Of a stretch of 64,000 bases of DNA, positions 1-11,516 are shown one piece after another. Made by a program: the position numbers and the translations under genes. Below the pieces are notes generated by a model. It saw only the letters and a list, made by a program, of their open reading frames with translations, did no database searches and had not been told where the DNA came from. Position 1 is the stretch's first letter, and every line of letters begins with the position of its first letter. Origin of the DNA: Salinivibrio kushneri (GTDB lineage Bacteria; Pseudomonadota; Gammaproteobacteria; Enterobacterales; Vibrionaceae); NCBI RefSeq assembly GCF_027286325.1, contig NZ_CP114588.1, positions 1-64,000 on the forward strand, read 5' to 3'.

Positions 1-1329
1 ATGTGGGTACGGCCACTTCAAGCCGAGCTCAATGACAATACGTTGACCCTCTTTGCCCCAAACCGTTTTGTGCTTGATTGGGTGCGAGATAAGTATCTGC
101 ATCAAATTAATCAATTACTGAACGAGTTTTGTGGTGTCGACGTGCCCATGCTGCGCTTTGAGGTAGGTAGCAAACCGGTTGCAGCAACGCCACAAGCTGC
201 CCCTGCCGGCCCTGCCGCTGCGCCCGCACCGCAACAAGCGGCACCCGCGCCGCCGCAAGGACGAGTCTGGGAGCCTGCTCCTTCTCCGGTGCAATCGGAT
301 GTTAATCATCGCTCCAACGTTAACCCCAAACACAAGTTCAACAACTTTGTTGAGGGTAAATCTAACCAGTTAGCCTTGGCGGCCGCGCGTCAGGTGTCAG
401 ATAACCCGGGGGCAGCCTACAACCCGCTTTTTCTTTATGGCGGCACGGGCCTTGGTAAAACGCACTTGTTGCATGCGGTAGGCAATGCGATTTCCGATCG
501 TAAAGCGGATGCGCGCGTGGTGTATATGCACTCAGAGCGTTTTGTACAAGATATGGTAAAGGCGCTACAAAACAACGCGATTGAAGAGTTTAAGCGCTAT
601 TACCGCAGTGTTGATGCGCTACTCATTGATGACATTCAATTTTTCGCCAACAAAGAGCGCTCGCAGGAAGAGTTTTTCCACACCTTTAATGCCTTATTGG
701 AAGGGAATCAGCAAATTATTCTCACCTCCGATCGGTATCCCAAAGAAATCAATGGGGTGGAAGATCGTTTGAAGTCGCGTTTTGGTTGGGGGCTGACAGT
801 GGCCATTGAGCCGCCTGAGCTGGAAACCCGGGTGGCGATTTTGATGAAAAAAGCGGAAGACCACGCTATTCGCTTGCCCGATGAAGTGGCGTTCTTTATC
901 GCTAAGCGTCTGCGCTCAAACGTGCGTGAACTTGAGGGGGCGCTTAACCGCGTGATCGCTAACGCCAACTTTACCGGCCGTGCGATTACCATTGATTTCG
1001 TGCGTGAAGCGCTGCGGGATCTGCTCGCCTTGCAAGAAAAACTGGTCACCATTGATAATATCCAGAAAACCGTGGCTGAATATTATAAAATCAAGATGGC
1101 AGACTTGTTATCTAAGCGTCGCTCTCGTTCGGTGGCGAGACCCCGCCAGATGGCGATGGCGTTAGCAAAAGAGCTGACCAACCACAGTTTACCGGAAATC
1201 GGTGATGCATTTGGCGGTCGTGACCATACCACCGTATTACATGCTTGTCGTAAGATTGAGCAGCTACGTGAAGAAAGTCACGATATTAAAGAAGACTACT
1301 CTAACCTGATTCGAACGTTGTCGTCCTAA
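1..1329 (+). CDS. dnaA: chromosomal replication initiator DnaA (5' end missing)
   Basis: DnaA binds DnaA boxes at oriC and melts the origin. The window opens inside the gene. The visible protein begins [10 protein letters not shown], which in E. coli DnaA starts near residue 24, so roughly 23 codons are missing and the ATG at base 1 is an internal Met. Seen: a proline- and alanine-rich linker (visible residues about 60-95), Walker A GGTGLGKT at 147-154, Walker B LLIDD at 207-211, and the C-terminal DnaA-box-binding signature GGRDHTT at 405-411. Only 2 bp separate it from dnaN, so the two are probably co-transcribed. Base composition matches its neighbours. Confidence 0.98.
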   Translation: MWVRPLQAELNDNTLTLFAPNRFVLDWVRDKYLHQINQLLNEFCGVDVPMLRFEVGSKPVAATPQAAPAGPAAAPAPQQAAPAPPQGRVWEPAPSPVQSDVNHRSNVNPKHKFNNFVEGKSNQLALAAARQVSDNPGAAYNPLFLYGGTGLGKTHLLHAVGNAISDRKADARVVYMHSERFVQDMVKALQNNAIEEFKRYYRSVDALLIDDIQFFANKERSQEEFFHTFNALLEGNQQIILTSDRYPKEINGVEDRLKSRFGWGLTVAIEPPELETRVAILMKKAEDHAIRLPDEVAFFIAKRLRSNVRELEGALNRVIANANFTGRAITIDFVREALRDLLALQEKLVTIDNIQKTVAEYYKIKMADLLSKRRSRSVARPRQMAMALAKELTNHSLPEIGDAFGGRDHTTVLHACRKIEQLREESHDIKEDYSNLIRTLSS

Positions 1330-1331
1330 TT

Positions 1332-2432
1332 ATGAAATTTACTCTTACGCGTGAGCAATTACTTCAACCGCTTCAGCAAGTCTCTGGGGCGTTAGGCGGG
1401 CGTAGCACCTTGCCAATCCTAAGTAACCTTCTGATTAACGTTGCCGAGCAGCAACTAAAACTGACGGCGACCGATATGGAGGTTGAGCTTAATGCCACCG
1501 CACCGCTGGACGGTGAGCACCTTGATGGGGCAATCACGGTGCCTTCGCGTAAGTTTATGGACATTATCAAAGGTCTCCATAGCGAAGCCCGCATCACAGT
1601 GGCACTAGAGGGCGACCGCGTCGTGGTGCGCGCAGGGCGAAGCCGCTTCACCTTATCGACTCTTCCAGCCACCGATTATCCTAATATCGAAGACTGGCAT
1701 GCCGAAGTGAGCTTACAAGTGCCACAAAGCAAGCTGGGGCATCTAATTGACGCCACGCAGTTCTCGATGGCTAACCAAGATGTGCGCTATTACCTCAATG
1801 GGCTTTTGTTCGAAACGGACGGACAGACATTGCGTACAGTCGGCACTGACGGTCACCGAATGGCGGTATGTCATTTGGCGATGGAAGAAAGTCTGCCGGC
1901 TCAACAAGTGATTGTGCCACGAAAAGGGGTAAGTGAACTCGCGCGTTTGTTGGATGACAGTGAGCACCTCGTTAATATCCAAGTCGGCGCATCGAACATT
2001 CGTGCGGTGGTGGGCAATGTTACCTTCACCTCTAAATTGGTTGATGGGCGCTTCCCTGATTATCGCCGAGTGCTGCCACAATCCACTTCTCGAACGCTTG
2101 AGGTCGACTGTGCTGAGCTCAAGCAAGCATTGTCATTAGCAGCGGTATTATCGAACGAGAAATTTCGCGGCGTGCGAATGAATATTGAAGGTAGCGAGCT
2201 GCGTATCTCCGCCAATAACCCTGAGCAAGAAGAAGCGGAAGAGTTTTTGGAAGTCGACTACCAAGGCGAGCCGATTGAGATTGGCTTCAATGTCAGTTAC
2301 GTACTTGATGTGCTCAATGTTTTACGTTGTGACAAGGTGCGTTTTTCGATGACAGACGCGGTGGGCAGTACCTTGATTGAGGACTGTGATCGCGAGGACG
2401 CCATGTATGTTGTGATGCCAATTCGCCTCTAG
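1332..2432 (+). CDS. dnaN: DNA polymerase III beta sliding clamp
   Basis: The beta clamp is a ring-shaped dimer that tethers DNA polymerase III and other DNA enzymes to DNA. The 366-residue product has the family's usual length. It begins MKFTLTREQLLQPLQQVSGAL and ends in the family tail YVVMPIRL. It has three repeated clamp folds of about 120 residues and the conserved GTDGHRMA segment. The start at 1332 lies 2 bp after the dnaA stop and recF follows after 3 bp, so dnaA-dnaN-recF looks like one operon with coupled translation. Confidence 0.98.
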   Translation: MKFTLTREQLLQPLQQVSGALGGRSTLPILSNLLINVAEQQLKLTATDMEVELNATAPLDGEHLDGAITVPSRKFMDIIKGLHSEARITVALEGDRVVVRAGRSRFTLSTLPATDYPNIEDWHAEVSLQVPQSKLGHLIDATQFSMANQDVRYYLNGLLFETDGQTLRTVGTDGHRMAVCHLAMEESLPAQQVIVPRKGVSELARLLDDSEHLVNIQVGASNIRAVVGNVTFTSKLVDGRFPDYRRVLPQSTSRTLEVDCAELKQALSLAAVLSNEKFRGVRMNIEGSELRISANNPEQEEAEEFLEVDYQGEPIEIGFNVSYVLDVLNVLRCDKVRFSMTDAVGSTLIEDCDREDAMYVVMPIRL

Positions 2433-2435
2433 GTT

Positions 2436-3515
2436 ATGGCGCTATCACGACTGGTCGTCCACGACTTTCGAAATATTGAAGCCTGCGATATTGAATTGTC
2501 GTCAGGCTTTAACTTTTTAATTGGCCCCAATGGCAGTGGTAAAACCAGTGTATTGGAAGCCATTCACTTTCTCGGCCATGGGCGCTCTTTTCGCAGCGCC
2601 CTCAACAGCCGCGTAATCCGTCATCAGCAACCTAATCTTACGGTACATGGTCGCGTAAAAACGCAAGATGGGATCTTGCTTCCGGTCGGCATTCAAAAGC
2701 GCCGAGATGGCAGTGCAGATGTTAAAATCGGTCAAGAAAAAGGGCAAAAGCTGGTGGCCCTGGCCAAAGTGCTGCCATTGCAACTGATCACCCCGGAAGG
2801 ATTTGAGTTGTTAACCGATGGGCCCAAGTTTCGTCGTGCGTTTATTGATTGGGGCGTGTTTCATTCTGAGCCAGGTTTTTTTGAAGCTTGGACGCGCGTG
2901 AAGCGCCTGACGAAGCAACGCAACGCGGCATTGAAAACAGCGCGCCACTATGGCGATATTCAAGTATGGGATACGGAATTAGCGCGGCTTGCCGAGCAAA
3001 TCAGTGCATGGCGGCAAGCCTACGTTGATGCGGTTGCTGCGCGAGCAACCGCATTATGCCAAGCATTTCTCCCCGAGTTTTCCATCCAGTTTCGTTTTTA
3101 CCAAGGATGGGAGCGAGGCGCAGACTATCAGGCATTGTTGGCGGCGAATTTTGAGCGCGACCAGCAGATGGGATACACGGTGTCAGGGCCGCATAAAGCG
3201 GATTTGCGCATCAAGGTGGCAGGTACGCCGGTTGATGATGTGCTATCGCGCGGACAGTTAAAACTCATGGTGTGTGCACTTCGGCTTGCACAAGGCCAGT
3301 TGTATAGTGAGGGGCAAGGTATCGCGTGTATCTACTTAATAGATGACTTTGCCTCCGAATTAGACAGTCGCCGGCGAGCACTATTGGCCAGTGAGTTGAC
3401 CCGTATCGGGGCTCAGGTTTTTGTTAGCGCCATTAGTGCCGATCAAGTCGCGGAAATTTGCGACGAAAATAGTAAGATGTTTCATGTGGAACATGGCAAA
3501 ATTAACGCAGGATAA
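2436..3515 (+). CDS. recF: recombination mediator RecF
   Basis: RecF is an SMC-like ATPase that helps load RecA at single-strand gaps with RecO and RecR. The 359-residue protein has Walker A GPNGSGKT at residues 30-37. A typical signature loop (LSRGQLK) and Walker B ([11 protein letters not shown]) lie towards the C-terminus. It sits between dnaN (3 bp gap) and gyrB (18 bp gap), the classical order. The last codons (MFHVEH) contain a 16-base sequence that differs by one base from a parS site; it is listed separately. Confidence 0.97.
   Translation: MALSRLVVHDFRNIEACDIELSSGFNFLIGPNGSGKTSVLEAIHFLGHGRSFRSALNSRVIRHQQPNLTVHGRVKTQDGILLPVGIQKRRDGSADVKIGQEKGQKLVALAKVLPLQLITPEGFELLTDGPKFRRAFIDWGVFHSEPGFFEAWTRVKRLTKQRNAALKTARHYGDIQVWDTELARLAEQISAWRQAYVDAVAARATALCQAFLPEFSIQFRFYQGWERGADYQALLAANFERDQQMGYTVSGPHKADLRIKVAGTPVDDVLSRGQLKLMVCALRLAQGQLYSEGQGIACIYLIDDFASELDSRRRALLASELTRIGAQVFVSAISADQVAEICDENSKMFHVEHGKINAG
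3478..3493 (+). promoter_or_regulatory. near-parS 16-mer inside the recF 3' end
   Basis: The sequence TGTTTCATGTGGAACA differs from the parS-type sequence TGTTTCACGTGGAACA by a single C-to-T change in the centre. It encodes part of MFHVEH at the RecF C-terminus, so coding constraint may account for it. ParB binding is inference. Four sequences with the intact ACGTG core lie 3.8-5.8 kb downstream. Confidence 0.4.
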
Positions 3516-5951
<2,436 letters not shown>

Positions 5952-5979
5952 GTGATAAATTAATTATTTATCAATAACT

Positions 5980-6003
5980 AAGGCCAGCATTGCTGGCCTT
6001 TTT
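5980..6003 (+). terminator. Rho-independent terminator after gyrB
   Basis: The arms AAGGCCAGC and GCTGGCCTT enclose a 3-base loop and are followed by a T tract. It lies 28 bp after the gyrB stop and closes the dnaA-dnaN-recF-gyrB unit. Confidence 0.9.
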
Positions 6004-6111
6004 CATGTCTGTTTGGGAGAAAAATCGCAATACATAACTGTTTTTATATACAGTGTTTTTGTGGGTGGGTAGACTCAATAGCTCCGTAATGACAAAGTGA
6101 TAGGAAGCCTG

Positions 6112-6489
6112 ATGTCTATAAAAACGCGTGCTAATCTCCAACTGGTTTATGTGTCTAATATTGACCGTTCCGTGAGTTTCTACCAGCAACTGTTTCAGTG
6201 TGAGCCAGTGTTTACCAGCCCAAGATACGTCGCCTTTTCTGCCTCTGAGCAGGGCGATGCTTTGTTCGCGTTGTGGACCGGCGGCGAGCAGCCCTCACCA
6301 TCAATCACACGACTAAGCGAAATTGGCATTATGGTGCCCACCAATGATGACGTTGATGCCGTTTTTGACCAATGGTCGAACAACCTAACCATCAATGTTG
6401 TTCAACCTCCTTACGATGATGTGTTTGGCCGAACCTTCGTGATTCAAGATCCTGATGGGCACTTAGTGCGCGTGGCACCGCTCGATTAG
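6112..6489 (+). CDS. VOC-family (glyoxalase/bleomycin-resistance fold) protein
   Basis: This 125-residue protein belongs to the vicinal oxygen chelate superfamily. It opens with LQLVYVSNIDRSVSFYQQLF, the usual first beta-alpha unit of a VOC module, and ends FVIQDPDGHLVRVAPLD, the usual last strand with DPDGH. The substrate cannot be told from sequence; such proteins can be metal-dependent isomerases, lyases, or drug-binding proteins. I chose the ATG at 6112 because AGGAAG stands just upstream; a GTG at 6097 would add five residues. It is a single gene after the gyrB terminator. Confidence 0.85.
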   Translation: MSIKTRANLQLVYVSNIDRSVSFYQQLFQCEPVFTSPRYVAFSASEQGDALFALWTGGEQPSPSITRLSEIGIMVPTNDDVDAVFDQWSNNLTINVVQPPYDDVFGRTFVIQDPDGHLVRVAPLD

Positions 6490-6562
6490 TACTATGCGCT
6501 AGGGGAGAGTGGTTAGATATCGAATAGTACGCCACTCACGACAGCAAAAATTTTACTATCAG

Positions 6563-6592
6563 CCATTGAAATCAATTTGCGCAACCCTATAT
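6563..6592 (+). promoter_or_regulatory. sigma32-type heat-shock promoter of ibpA
   Basis: The -35-like CCATTGAA (6563-6570) and -10-like CCCTATAT (6585-6592) are separated by 14 bp. This agrees with the sigma32 pattern (CTTGAA, 13-15 bp, CCCCAT-T). It stands about 95 bp upstream of the ibpA start, leaving a long leader. Calling it sigma32-dependent is inference from the motif and the gene it serves. Confidence 0.7.
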
Positions 6593-6599
6593 AGAGTAA

Positions 6600-6686
6600 T
6601 GAGGCGATGCCATTGGGTCGCCGGGGGCTTGTCCAAAAAGGAAAGCCGTAGATAACATTTTATTGCTTCATAGGAAGGGTAAGATT
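6600..6686 (+). ncRNA. ROSE-like RNA thermometer in the ibpA leader
   Basis: ROSE elements are 5' leaders of small heat-shock genes in which a short UYGCU motif pairs with the Shine-Dalgarno sequence, including a G-G pair, and opens on heating. Here TTGCT (6663-6667), a 4-base loop TCAT, and AGGAA (6672-6676, the ribosome binding site) form exactly that arrangement, with a G opposite a G in the third position. An upstream GC-rich portion (about 6604-6625) can form further stems. Confidence 0.75.
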
Positions 6687-7124
6687 ATGCGTAATTTTGA
6701 TTTCTCTCCACTCTATCGTACTGCAATTGGCTTCGATCGTTTATTCGATCTGGTTGAGAACAGCAACACCAATAATGCGGGTGGATTTCCTCCTTACAAT
6801 ATTGAGCAAAGCCAAGAAAACCAATATCGCATTACCATGGCGGTGGCAGGCTTTAGCCAAGATGAAGTGGATATCACTCAGCAGAAAAATAGCCTAATCG
6901 TCGCCGGTAAAAAGGGCGCACGTAACCAAGATACGAAGTTCTTGTATCAGGGCATTGCTGAGCGTGACTTCGAACGCAAGTTCCAGCTTGATGATCACAT
7001 CAAAGTGACGGGGGCCAACATGGAAAACGGCATGCTGCATATTGATTTAGTGCGTGAGGTGCCTGAAGAGGAAAAACCTCGTCGCATCGAAATCGGTAGC
7101 CGTTTACTCGAAAACGCTGAGTAA
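6687..7124 (+). CDS. ibpA: small heat-shock protein IbpA (Hsp20)
   Basis: IbpA is a cytoplasmic holdase chaperone that coats aggregating proteins and hands them to ClpB and DnaK. The start MRNFDFSPLYRTAIGFDRLFDL is almost identical to E. coli IbpA. The alpha-crystallin domain spans roughly residues 35-125, with LYQGIAERDFERKFQL typical of the Ibp subgroup. The length of 145 residues is slightly longer than the 137 of E. coli IbpA. I chose the ATG at 6687 for the family N-terminus and the SD AGGAAGG; the upstream in-frame TTG would put the thermometer inside the coding region. No ibpB paralogue lies beside it. Confidence 0.97.
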   Translation: MRNFDFSPLYRTAIGFDRLFDLVENSNTNNAGGFPPYNIEQSQENQYRITMAVAGFSQDEVDITQQKNSLIVAGKKGARNQDTKFLYQGIAERDFERKFQLDDHIKVTGANMENGMLHIDLVREVPEEEKPRRIEIGSRLLENAE

Positions 7125-7152
7125 GTGTCGGCCAGAACGATACGAAAAGGAG

Positions 7153-7175
7153 AGGGCAGCATGGCTGCCCTTTTT
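7153..7175 (+). terminator. Rho-independent terminator after ibpA
   Basis: The arms GGGCAGC and GCTGCCC enclose a 3-base loop and are followed by five T. It starts 28 bp after the ibpA stop. Confidence 0.9.
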
Positions 7176-7285
7176 GTTGCTTGGTTGTTCAATATGTTGT
7201 CGCGCGTAAAGGGTACACTAAAGACTGGTATTAATTGGACGCTTCCACTGTAATCGCTGCACTGATTCTTACCCCGACGTTAGCA

Positions 7286-7301
7286 GGTTCCACGTGAAAC
7301 C
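7286..7301. promoter_or_regulatory. parS-like centromere site 1
   Basis: GGTTCCACGTGAAACC is a perfect 16-bp palindrome and matches the bacterial parS consensus TGTTCCACGTGAAACA except at the two outermost positions. ParB binds such sites near chromosomal origins. Here it lies within 8 kb of dnaA. Confidence 0.8.
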
Positions 7302-7758
7302 TCTTCTATATTCTATGCCGGTCAACGTACGGGTGGATGGCATCTTTTCTTTCAGTTTCTTCACTGTGCTTCCTCCTGTATTTACTGAGTACCCATGCTC
7401 ATCGACAAAAATAGTTGGTTGGTCGTATAGAGTGAAGAAGATGCTGGCTCATATAGCAATTACTACACCTGATGCTCCGAGTGTCATCAGACATTATTGC
7501 TTTTCCTATAATTGCCCTAGTATGGGATTAACGATGAGAAGGCAAGTGAGGATTGCATCAAAAGCACATGTTTGCCAGTGGTCAATCTGCGTAGTTGGCG
7601 TGGGATAAGAAGTGGAGTAGTAAGGGAAGTATGAACTACATATGGATAGATGAAGGCTGAAGTGGCTAAGCGCCTAGTCTCCATCATTCTCTAAAACAAT
7701 CGAAATGAACGTTACGACGTTACCGCAGTGCTGGTAGTGATATATGACAAGCAAGAGA

Positions 7759-7774
7759 GGTTTCACGTGGAACA
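7759..7774. promoter_or_regulatory. parS-like centromere site 2
   Basis: GGTTTCACGTGGAACA is the reverse complement of TGTTCCACGTGAAACC, which matches the parS consensus except for the last base. It is separated by only 12 bp from site 3, and is just outside the avtA 3' end. Confidence 0.85.
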
Positions 7775-7786
7775 CTATTGTCCAAT

Positions 7787-7802
7787 GGTTCCACGTGAAA
7801 CA
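7787..7802. promoter_or_regulatory. parS-like centromere site 3
   Basis: GGTTCCACGTGAAACA matches the parS consensus except for the first base and ends 2 bp before the avtA stop codon. With site 2 it forms an inverted pair, centre to centre 28 bp. Confidence 0.85.
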
Positions 7803-7804
7803 TG

Positions 7805-9058
7805 TTAGCCTTCTTGATAAGCGCGAGCGACTTCTTCAGCAATAACATCAATGCCTTTCTGCATCACACTATCATCTTGCACGTAGTTCATTCGGATACA
7901 TTGCTTGGCATGTGGCCAGTCTTCACTCTCGACGCCAATAAAAAAGTACTCCCCGGGTACCACCAGTACACCGCGGGCTTTTAAGCGTTTATATAACTCT
8001 TGGGTGGAGATTGGGAGATCGTTAAACCAGAGCCAAAGGAAAATCGCTCCTTCTGGCTTATGAACACGAACTCGATCATCGTTAATGGTCTCGAGTACCA
8101 TCTTTAATGTGCGCTGCGACTTTTGTTGGTAGAACGGACGAACGACATCTTTACTTAAGCGTAATAGATCACCGCGTTCGATCATCGCTAGCGCCATTGC
8201 TGGCCCCACACTGTTTGGCGACAGGCTGACGATGCCGTTGATATTTGACATCGCACTGATCACGGCTTCATTCGCAATCACGATCCCACAACGCACACCC
8301 GGCAAGCCTAACTTACTGAGGCTAGAGCAGAGGATGGTGTTTTCATTCCAGAACGGTGCGACGTCTTCAAAGATAATATCAGGGAAGGGCGTGCCATAGG
8401 CGTTATCGATGATCAGTGGAATATTGTTGTCGCGTGCGAGTTGGTCCAGTTGTTGAATTTCGTTATCAGTTAACACATTCCCGGTAGGGTTAGTCGGGCG
8501 GGAAGCACAGATGGCGCCAATGTTTTCGTCAATCTTTAGGCGACTGAAGTCGATGTGGTACTTAAATTGGCGGTTATCCAATAATTCAATGTCAGGTTGG
8601 TAGCTAACAAAGATATCGTCGTTGATGCCGGCGTCACCATAACCGATATATTCGGGCGCCAGGGGCAGCAAGATTTTTTTGTGGCTGCCATCGGCGTAGC
8701 GCCCAGCCAATAGGTTAAAGAGATAGAAGAATGCACTTTGGCTACCATTGGTCAGCATGATGTTTTTGCTAGAAAGCTGCCAGCCATAGGTTTTATTTAG
8801 CAGCTCGGCGAGCGCGCTGAGTAAGGCTGACTTACCTTGTGGACCATCATAGTTGGCCATCGCATGAACGAGGCTTCCATCATCGAGCATCGATTGGCCC
8901 AGTGTTTTGAAGTAATCGAGCATTTCCGGTATCGCAGCGGGGTTGCCGCCACCCAGCATAATGGCATCTGGATTACGCAAGCCGTCATTAAGATCGTCCA
9001 TTAACTGTGTGATGCCCGAGTGATTTGCTAACTTCTCGCCAAAGTGAGTGACTTCCAT
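7805..9058 (-). CDS. avtA: valine--pyruvate aminotransferase AvtA
   Basis: AvtA transfers the amino group between alanine/pyruvate and valine/2-oxoisovalerate using pyridoxal phosphate. The 417 residues equal the E. coli protein in length. Landmarks are HSGITQLMDDLNDGL, IMLGGGNPA, NYDGPQGK, LTNGSQSAFFYLFNLLAG, SRPTNPTGNV and the PLP-lysine segment SSLSKLGLPGVRCG. The start ATG at 9058 agrees with the family N-terminus. The gene stands alone on the minus strand between parS-like sites and has a palindrome in its promoter region. Confidence 0.95.
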   Translation of the reverse strand: MEVTHFGEKLANHSGITQLMDDLNDGLRNPDAIMLGGGNPAAIPEMLDYFKTLGQSMLDDGSLVHAMANYDGPQGKSALLSALAELLNKTYGWQLSSKNIMLTNGSQSAFFYLFNLLAGRYADGSHKKILLPLAPEYIGYGDAGINDDIFVSYQPDIELLDNRQFKYHIDFSRLKIDENIGAICASRPTNPTGNVLTDNEIQQLDQLARDNNIPLIIDNAYGTPFPDIIFEDVAPFWNENTILCSSLSKLGLPGVRCGIVIANEAVISAMSNINGIVSLSPNSVGPAMALAMIERGDLLRLSKDVVRPFYQQKSQRTLKMVLETINDDRVRVHKPEGAIFLWLWFNDLPISTQELYKRLKARGVLVVPGEYFFIGVESEDWPHAKQCIRMNYVQDDSVMQKGIDVIAEEVARAYQEG

Positions 9059-9110
9059 GATTACTGCCTTTAAATATCTGTATCGTTGTTGTGGTTAAGC
9101 TGCAATCAAC

Positions 9111-9129
9111 ATACAACAATATGTTGTAT
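9111..9129. promoter_or_regulatory. operator-like palindrome upstream of avtA
   Basis: ATACAACA and TGTTGTAT are perfect 8-base arms separated by ATA, 53 bp upstream of the avtA start. On the minus strand the arm overlaps a possible -10 (TATACA). The shape suits a dimeric repressor of GntR type or a leucine-responsive regulator; which one is unknown. Confidence 0.5.
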
Positions 9130-9246
9130 AAAAGAAAGTCTGATAAGTTTGTTAGCTGATAGTCACTAACTGCTGTGGTTGACAGGAGTTGTTACATAAT
9201 CTCTACACTCTGACGGTCAGCGTCGCTCAATGAACAACAAGCCAGA

Positions 9247-9262
9247 TGTTCCACGTGAAACC
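9247..9262. promoter_or_regulatory. parS-like centromere site 4
   Basis: TGTTCCACGTGAAACC matches the parS consensus except for the last base. It lies about 190 bp upstream of the avtA start, so avtA is bracketed by parS-like sites on both sides. Confidence 0.85.
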
Positions 9263-9388
9263 TACGGGGCATCGTTCGATAAGCAGGGAGATTAGCGTCG
9301 TTGAGGTCGGTAACCAACGAGCGTGAGAGTTGGTAGCAAGTTAGACGAGAGTTGGTAGCGAAGACAGGCGTACGCGTATAAACACCCC

Positions 9389-9416
9389 AAAAAAAAGCCC
9401 CGCGTCATAGCGGGGC
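9389..9416 (-). terminator. Rho-independent terminator after glyS
   Basis: On the minus strand the arms GCCCCGC and GCGGGGC enclose a 6-base loop and are followed by a run of eight T. It ends the glyQ-glyS operon about 20 bp after the glyS stop. Confidence 0.92.
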
Positions 9417-9437
9417 TGAGTCGTGTATTGCTGATAA

Positions 9438-11507
9438 TTACTTCTGTAGAACAGAGATATCTGCCACGTTGAGGAATTGCTCACGGATAAGATGAAGCAT
9501 CGCTAAACGGTTGGCTTTCAGTGCAGGATCATCTGCCATGACCATCACGTTATCAAAGAAGGTATCAACCGGTGTGCGCAGTTGCGCCAGCTCGGTCAAT
9601 GCGCCTTGATAATCGCTGTCAGCAAATAAAGGTTTAACCGCGGCGACTTTCTCTGCCACTACGTCCGCTAATGCTTTTTCAGCGTCTTCTTGTAGCAAGC
9701 TAGTGTCGACGCTGCTAGGGAGCTCGCCGTCATACTTGGCCAAGATATTGCCTACACGCTTATTGGCCGCGGCAAGCGCTTCGGCTTCTTCAAGACTGCG
9801 GAAGTGCGACACCGCTTTAACGCGACTGTCAAAGTCAGCAGGCTTGGTTGGACGACGTGCCAACACCGCTTGGATGATATCCACGCTATAGCCCATATCT
9901 TGGTACCAGGCGCGGAAACGACCTAGCATAAAGTCGAGGACATCCGCCTCTACCTCTTTGTGAGTCAGACGGTCATCGTACTGAGCTTTGGCATCGCGGA
10001 TGAGGTCGACAAGATCAAGCTGATAGCCGTTCTCGACGATAATACGCAGAACGCCTAACGCGGCACGACGCAGGGCGAAGGGGTCGCTGCCTTTAGGTGC
10101 TTGACCAATCCCAAAGATGCCCACGATGGTATCCATTTTGTCAGCCATCGCGAGTGCTGAGGAGACCGGCGTCGTAGGTAGCTTATCACCGGCAAAGCGT
10201 GGCCAGTATTGCTCATTCAGCGCCAGCGCTACGGCTTCGGGCTCGCCATCATGACGCGCATAGTGCATGCCCATCACGCCTTGGGTTTCGGTGAACTCAA
10301 ACACCATTGAGGTCATGAGATCACACTTAGCCAGTTGGCCCGCGCGCTCAGTGTGTGCCTTGTCGGCACCGATACGCTCTGCAATCTGTCCTGCGAGTGC
10401 CGTAATGCGGTCGGTTTTATCTTTGATGGTACCCAATTGCTTTTGGAATACCGCGCTATCTAGCTCTGGCAGGCGATCAATCAATGGGCGCTTGCGGTCA
10501 GTATCAAAGAAGAACTCAGCATCCGCGAGGCGAGGACGCACGACTTTTTCATTCCCTGAGATAACCTGCGCCGGATCTTTCGATTCAATGTTAGAGACGA
10601 AGATAAACTTAGGTAGTAGCTCGCCGTTAGCGTCATAGACAGGGAAGTACTTTTGGTCGCCTTTCATGGTGTACACCAGCGCTTCTGATGGCACTTTAAG
10701 GAACTTGTCCTCAAAAGAGGCAGTCAGTACCACTGGCCACTCCACCAGTGAAGTGACTTCTTCAACCAAGTCTTCATCCAGCTCAGCCATCCCACCAACC
10801 GCGGCAGCTGCTGCTTTGGCATCTTTAATAATCAATGCCTTACGCTTTTCATAATCGGCCATGACCTTACCTTCACGCTCGAGGCGCTCTGGGTATTGGT
10901 CAGCATGATCCAGCGTTAAGCTCGATTCACCCATAAAGCGGTGACCGCGAATCACGCGATTGGACGCCACGCCAAGGATGGTGCCTTCAATCAAGGTGTC
11001 CCCATACAGCATCACCAAGGTTTTCACTGGGCGGATAAACTGGGTGTCTTTGTCACCCCAGCGCATGGGTTTAGGAATAGGCAGTTTGCTCAGGGCGTTG
11101 TCGGCCAGTACCGGCAATAAGACGTCGATGGCTTGACCGGGTACGTGTTGACGATACAGCAACCATTCACCTTTATCGGTTTTTAGGCGCTCGGCCTCGC
11201 TCACGTCAATCCCGTTACCGCGCGCCCAACCCATGGCCGCTTTGGTGGAGTTGCCATCTGCGTCAAAGGCGGCGCTGATCGCAGGTCCGCGTTTCTCAAC
11301 CACTTTATCTGGCTGGCGATCGCTCAACGCCGCAACTTTAAGTGCTAAGCGACGCGGGGAGGCGTACCAAGTAATCCCTTGGTGGCTCAGATCAGCGTCT
11401 TTCAATTGTGCGTCGAATTGGCTGGCAAAAGCTTCAGCCAAGGTGCGCAAGGCTGTGGGTGGTAGCTCTTCAGTGCCGAGCTCAATCAGGAAATTTTGCG
11501 TTGCCAT
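9438..11507 (-). CDS. glyS: glycine--tRNA ligase beta subunit
   Basis: GlyS is the beta chain of the alpha2-beta2 glycyl-tRNA synthetase; it carries tRNA recognition and supports the catalytic alpha chain. The 689 residues match E. coli GlyS. The start [24 protein letters not shown] is characteristic. The middle includes an HD-like portion and the C-terminus a DALR-type anticodon-binding region ([22 protein letters not shown]). It lies 9 bp after glyQ in the same operon. Confidence 0.98.
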   Translation of the reverse strand: MATQNFLIELGTEELPPTALRTLAEAFASQFDAQLKDADLSHQGITWYASPRRLALKVAALSDRQPDKVVEKRGPAISAAFDADGNSTKAAMGWARGNGIDVSEAERLKTDKGEWLLYRQHVPGQAIDVLLPVLADNALSKLPIPKPMRWGDKDTQFIRPVKTLVMLYGDTLIEGTILGVASNRVIRGHRFMGESSLTLDHADQYPERLEREGKVMADYEKRKALIIKDAKAAAAAVGGMAELDEDLVEEVTSLVEWPVVLTASFEDKFLKVPSEALVYTMKGDQKYFPVYDANGELLPKFIFVSNIESKDPAQVISGNEKVVRPRLADAEFFFDTDRKRPLIDRLPELDSAVFQKQLGTIKDKTDRITALAGQIAERIGADKAHTERAGQLAKCDLMTSMVFEFTETQGVMGMHYARHDGEPEAVALALNEQYWPRFAGDKLPTTPVSSALAMADKMDTIVGIFGIGQAPKGSDPFALRRAALGVLRIIVENGYQLDLVDLIRDAKAQYDDRLTHKEVEADVLDFMLGRFRAWYQDMGYSVDIIQAVLARRPTKPADFDSRVKAVSHFRSLEEAEALAAANKRVGNILAKYDGELPSSVDTSLLQEDAEKALADVVAEKVAAVKPLFADSDYQGALTELAQLRTPVDTFFDNVMVMADDPALKANRLAMLHLIREQFLNVADISVLQK

Positions 11508-11516
11508 GATGCTCCC

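Larger units (their letters stand above)
7176..7804. other. long intergenic region with parS-like sites, no supported gene
   Basis: About 630 bp lie between the ibpA terminator and the avtA stop codon. Reading frames here, the longest 104 codons from 7294, have no recognisable domain, no good ribosome binding site and unlike-neighbour composition, so I do not call a gene. Three parS-like 16-mers are present (7286, 7759, 7787). The region may be kept open for the chromosome segregation machinery. Confidence 0.6.
9059..9388. other. intergenic region: avtA promoter, operator-like palindrome, parS
   Basis: About 330 bp lie between the avtA start and the glyS terminator. They hold a perfect palindrome (9111-9129), a parS-like site (9247-9262) and two copies of GAGAGTTGGTAGC 22 bp apart (9325 and 9347). 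A TTGACA on the plus strand near 9179 has no gene or plus-strand terminator after it. No coding region is supported. Confidence 0.6.

Noticed and set aside
1..3. ATG at the first base as the dnaA start
   Set aside because: Family comparison places about 23 residues before this Met; the window edge cuts the gene.
7294..7608. Open reading frame of 104 codons between ibpA and avtA
   Set aside because: No SD, no domain, unusual composition, and it begins inside a parS-like site.
9325..9359. Two copies of GAGAGTTGGTAGC 22 bp apart
   Set aside because: Only two imperfectly spaced copies with no neighbouring gene that would need them; possibly chance.
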